DNA from: Welwitschia mirabilis | Lineage: Eukaryota; Gnetophyta; Gnetopsida; Welwitschiales | Direction of reading: 5' to 3' | Length of the DNA stretch: 20,640 nucleotides | Assembly: GCA_051453625.1 (NCBI GenBank) | Contig: JBOZIK010000001.1 | Coordinates: 253,387,462-253,408,101 of the forward strand | Part shown: positions 17,959 to 20,640 of the stretch, one piece after another | How positions within the stretch are numbered: the stretch's first letter is position 1 | Layout of the letters: every line of letters begins with the position of its first letter | Notes under the pieces: generated by a model | What the model was told of the DNA's origin: nothing | What the model saw: the letters and a program-made list of their open reading frames with translations, nothing else | Databases searched by the model: none | Program-made: the position numbers and the translations under genes

Positions 17959-18960
17959 TGCAGATGTTGTTTATGTTGCCAAATTATTCTTTAAAAAAAT
18001 GATGAGGCTTCATGGAGTCCCAGATAGCATTGCTTATGTCTATGATGTCAGATTGATGTTTTATTTTTGGAGAACTGTTTGGAAGCTCATAGGAACCAAT
18101 CTTAGTTTTTTCTTCAGCCTTCCATCCTTAGACTGATGAACAGACTGGATTACTAAACAAAAAGTGTTGGTAATCTTTTGAAGTGTCTATGCAAAGGAGA
18201 TCCCAAGCAATGGGAAAAGAAGATCAAAGAAAGATCGCCCAAGCAAAGTTTGTTTTTAACAATTCCATTTACAAAAGCACAGGCAAAACACCATTTTAGA
18301 TTGTCTATGGATGTGCTTGTGCAAAGAGGATCCAAAGCAATGGGAAGAGAAGATCACTCAAGCAAAATTTGCTTTTAAGAATTCAATTTATAAAAGCACA
18401 GCTAGAACACCATTTGATATTGTTTATAAATGGCACCCTTTACTCCAGATCTTGTGGGCAGAACTTCCACTCCTTCAAGAGCAACAAGTGAATTTGCTCA
18501 GGACGTACCAAATTTGTGTCAACAAGTGGCAAAGAAACCTCAAGAAAGAAATGCCAAGCCAATAGAGTATGCTCACAAAAGAAGATAGCAAACCTCTTTT
18601 CAAGTTGGTGATCTGGTCATAGCCCATATAAGGAAAAGAGTACCAAAAAAAAATTAGCAAAAGCTATAATTTAAGAAAAAACGAAAAACAAAATTTCTGA
18701 CAAGGCATATGTGTTTGACTTGCCTAGCCCCTTAAAAAAGGCATCCACTTCCAATGCCAAGGATTTGACAAGTTTCATGTTGATAGTAGCCACCAAGAAG
18801 ATGCGTCATTAAAGGATAAACCAAAGCAACAGAAAGCGTTGAATGTCAGGTAAAAGAAAACAAGACAACAACATTACAAAGGATACATAATCAAGCCAAA
18901 AAGTGCATGTCATCTAGATGCTAGATGGGTCAAAGAAAAAGGAATAGACACAAATCTCAT
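17959..18960 (+). pseudogene. Ty3/gypsy integrase and chromodomain-like tail, broken
   Basis: ADVVYVAKLFFKKMMRLHGV then PDSI matches the core stretch before the second catalytic Asp. DVRLMFYFWRTVWKLIGTNL matches DxxFxSxFWxxLWxxxGTxL with the Ser-Asp before DV lost. KCLCKGDPKQWEKKI (about 18180) and, in a second copy, PKQWEEKITQAKFAFKNS then STARTPFDIVY (18330-18424) match PKQWxxxLxxAEFAYNxSxxxSTGxSPFxxVY. After a stop, SFQVGDLVIAHIRK (18600-18640) matches FxVGDLVxxxxRK. HLDARWVKEKGIDTNL at about 18909-18956 resembles a chromodomain end. Many stops and frame changes are present. Confidence 0.85.
18181..18433 (+). repeat. Tandem duplication of about 130 bp within gypsy integrase
   Basis: The block from GTGTCTATGCAAAGG...CCCAAGCAATGGGAA...ACAAAAGCACAGGCAAAACACC (18181-18310) is repeated, diverged, as GTGCTTGTGCAAAGAGG...CCAAAGCAATGGGAA...ATAAAAGCACAGCTAGAACACC (18311-18433). 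Both copies encode the same integrase segment (CLCKxDPKQWE...). The copies differ at roughly one position in five by eye, so the duplication is old. Confidence 0.8.
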
Positions 18961-19000
18961 TGGCTTCTCAAGGATACAAGAATGTTTTCCACCTAGAGGA

Positions 19001-19455
19001 ATAATGCAAGGGCAAATGAAAAGTCAAACTCAAATGAAGACTTTTCGACTACAATCCAAAGAGAACAAGAAGTTCCAAAGAACAGCAAAAAGATTTTTAA
19101 AAAAAACAAAATATCAGGCAAAATTTGTCTCTTTAATAATAACTCCCTCCCGATAAGTTTCTCAATGATGGCCTCATTCTCTTCATTACTAAAGTCTTTT
19201 CTAGTCACGAGATTTGATATAAATACCCAATTAGCGTATCACAAGTGACCAACCAAAAGATGGAAATTGTACATTTAGAAACACAAGAAATTTCTTTCCT
19301 TTCCCTTGCTGTAAATTAATTTTTATATGACCTGTTTTCTCTCTGTTTTTCAAGTTGTGCCTCATTTCCTATTGCACTACACATCACAGATTAGTACAAG
19401 TAAAACCAAGAACAAAGCCACCAATGAAAATGAAGGAAAATGTTGCAATTTTTAC
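19001..19455. other. Intron sequence of the exonuclease gene and possible gypsy LTR, no supported gene
   Basis: AT-rich. On the minus strand, where the next exon of the exonuclease gene would be expected, I find neither the His-Asp-Cys-type motif III nor another matching block. Confidence 0.4.
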
Positions 19456-20299
19456 CTTGCACAGTTTTTTCAAACTTGGTATGTAATTGGGAGACTTATT
19501 TTGATATTGGAATATCAAGGCCGTGTCAACAATCTTAGCATGATCTAGTTGCAGAGCTGTCAGGCAAATTTTGAAATTTATAAGCTACATGAAACAGATA
19601 TATCACAAAATAAACCACATTCATCTGGATTTGAGTTCAGTGAGAATAGAGATAACACAATTCAATTACAATAACATAAAAGGAAATCCAAGGAATACTG
19701 TACACCATGAAGCCAAAAATACTTGCATATATAAGAAGTTACAAACATACCTCTTAGATCATCATGCAATCTATGTCCAACTATAATGGTGTTTGGTTTG
19801 ATTATCCTCTTGAGCATTCTCTACAATGTAAAACATGATACAATCAGAAGTGGAGCTTCTGGTCAAACTACAGTTATAATCATGTATAAAATAATAAAGG
19901 TTCATTTCAAACATTGCCAACACCTGTGCATCTTTAAGGTTGCATGGTGCTGCTCCATCCGGAGGCTCAGCTTCAAATTGATTCTCATCACTCATGGAGT
20001 CAAGCAATGGGTTTGATGGCTTTACAAATAGATTTAGCAATTTCTGCACAGGAAGGTCTGTCCACTAAATATCAAATATGCAAAAGCACAAAACATGAAA
20101 CGGAGGAATTATAGAAATTATGTAAAAATTCTTCTTCAAGGGAATCGTATGACTGTACTTTGAGATCATGATCAACAACACAGACTTGTACAGTTTCTTG
20201 TAATCCATCCCCACAAGTAGCCTTTTTACAGTGTAGAACAATAATGTTTTCTTCCTCACCTGAATCTTCAGGCTTTACCAACTTTGTTAACATCCATCC
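19456..20299 (-). CDS. SDN/REX-family 3'-5' exonuclease (DEDDh) gene, four internal exons, motif I lost
   Basis: Members trim small RNAs or RNA 3' ends. Minus-strand exons at 20299-20159, 20043-19924, 19820-19751 and 19556-19456 join in phase (0, 0, 1, 0) to 144 open codons, with AG acceptors and GT donors throughout. Exon 1 has GWMLTKLVKP and ENIIVLHCKKATCGDGLQET, then VQVCVVDHDLK. Exon 2 has LFVKPSNPLLD. Exon 3 has IIKPNTIIVGHRLHDDL. Exon 4 has ALQLDHAKIVDTALIFQYQ and IPSLKKLCK. This is the order of the SDN exonuclease domain, including motif II (GHxLxxDL) and the IVDT block. The motif I Asp-Cys-Glu-Met is His-Cys-Lys-Lys. Exon 2 may instead start at 20064. The N-terminus and motif III are not in view. 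It is either a catalytically dead paralogue or an early pseudogene. Confidence 0.8.
19557..19750 (-). other. Intron 3 of the exonuclease gene fragment
   Basis: Donor CTAAGAG|GTATGT (19751/19750), acceptor CCTGACAG|CTCTGC (19557/19556). It splits the Ala codon of DDLRALQLDH after its first base. Joining restores the family sequence, which is strong support for the splice sites. Intron 2 (19821-19923) has CACAG|GTGTTG and ACATTGTAG|AGAATG. Confidence 0.75.
20044..20158 (-). other. Intron 1 of the exonuclease gene fragment
   Basis: The donor is AAA|GTACAG at 20159/20158. The acceptor CTTCCTGTGCAG|AAATTG ends at 20044. This acceptor gives exactly the spacing between DLK and VKP that the family shows. 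The alternative ATATTTAG|TGGACAG at 20065/20064 adds seven codons, also in phase. Confidence 0.6.
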
Positions 20300-20640
20300 C
20301 TGAAATTAGAACACAGTGAACTAAGGAAATGAAATGAATTCGTTGCCCGCAAAACATAACTTAAAATTACTTTAGCAGTCTGTGTTGCCACATAAAAAAA
20401 AGGTGCCTATACTTATCTAAATTTTTTATATGTTACCTAAATTTTCTATATATTATATTAAAAATTGAATTAATATATGTCTCTTCATTTGTATTTGAAG
20501 AAATATTGGGAGAAACCCCTTTTGTTCAATATATCAAAGTATTTACAATACCCACTTATTTAGAGGACATAGGTCCTCTACAACAAAATGCCTAATCAAT
20601 GTGGGATTTAAGGAAATAACATAAAATAGCAAATTATGGG
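20300..20640. other. Upstream intron of the exonuclease gene, no exon seen
   Basis: On the minus strand the acceptor TTCTAATTTCAG ends at 20300. Further upstream the sequence is AT-rich with T and A runs, and no coding block precedes GWMLTK within the window. Confidence 0.5.
20561..20580. repeat. Perfect 8-bp inverted repeat
   Basis: TAGAGGAC, a 4-base loop ATAG, and GTCCTCTA. It lies within sequence containing CAATGTGGGATTTAAGG, which resembles plant repeat DNA. I cannot assign it to an element. Confidence 0.7.

Larger units (their letters stand above)
17959..19000 (+). mobile_element. Ty3/gypsy (chromovirus-like) retrotransposon, 3' part of pol, decayed
   Basis: Integrase core, integrase C-terminal region and a chromodomain-like remnant follow one another on the plus strand. 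The upstream part (reverse transcriptase to start of integrase) is missing, and the LINE tail occupies its place. Non-coding, AT-rich sequence with TATAAATA near 19219 may belong to a 3' LTR, but I cannot define its ends. Confidence 0.75.

Noticed and set aside
1-20640. CRISPR array, operon, riboswitch or prophage
   Set aside because: Sequence is plant nuclear DNA; the tandem arrays here have degenerate units without spacer structure.

Overview
This window looks like a stretch of a large, repeat-rich nuclear genome from a land plant. It is AT-rich and contains two assembly gaps. Almost all recognisable coding matter is decayed retrotransposon: Ty1/copia, Ty3/gypsy and plant-type LINEs, plus solo LTRs and a SINE-like element. 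The only host gene I can support is a split, GT-AG-spliced minus-strand gene at the right edge. Frames, introns and motifs were read by eye; no database search was possible.

Layout: 1-1737 is a minus-strand Ty1/copia element (integrase and the C-terminal part of gag around a gap of 798 N). 2395-2874 is a solo copia LTR with a near-perfect 5-bp target duplication. 3434-3590 is an 81-bp tandem duplication. 3651-3965 is a tRNA-derived SINE-like element. 3970-4640 is a copia LTR followed by a tRNA-Met primer site and the start of gag, cut off by a second, longer LTR (about 4637-5850, minus). 5872-6672 is a possible non-autonomous DNA transposon. About 7600-12640 is a decayed minus-strand LINE, split by a solo LTR at 9734-10784. 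About 13090-14445 is a plus-strand LTR, related to the 4637 copy, with a 56-bp tandem array rich in the palindrome GGACGTCC. 14446-17958 is a plus-strand LINE truncated at its 5' side and ending in an A-rich tail; the decayed end of its coding region carries a recognisable J (DnaJ) domain. 17959 to about 19000 is the 3' part of a Ty3/gypsy integrase with a chromodomain-like remnant, which the LINE appears to have entered.

The host gene (19456-20299, minus) has four exons that join in one open frame of 144 codons. They match the DEDDh 3'-5' exonuclease domain of the small-RNA-degrading nuclease (SDN)/REX family. The acidic catalytic motif I, normally Asp-Cys-Glu, reads His-Cys-Lys. The last part of the domain (motif III) is not found; the gypsy/LINE stack lies directly downstream, probably in an intron.

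The two items most worth a second look are the J domain at the end of the LINE and the exonuclease gene that keeps its frame and splice sites while losing both motif I acids. The palindrome-rich tandem arrays at matching places in different LTRs come next.
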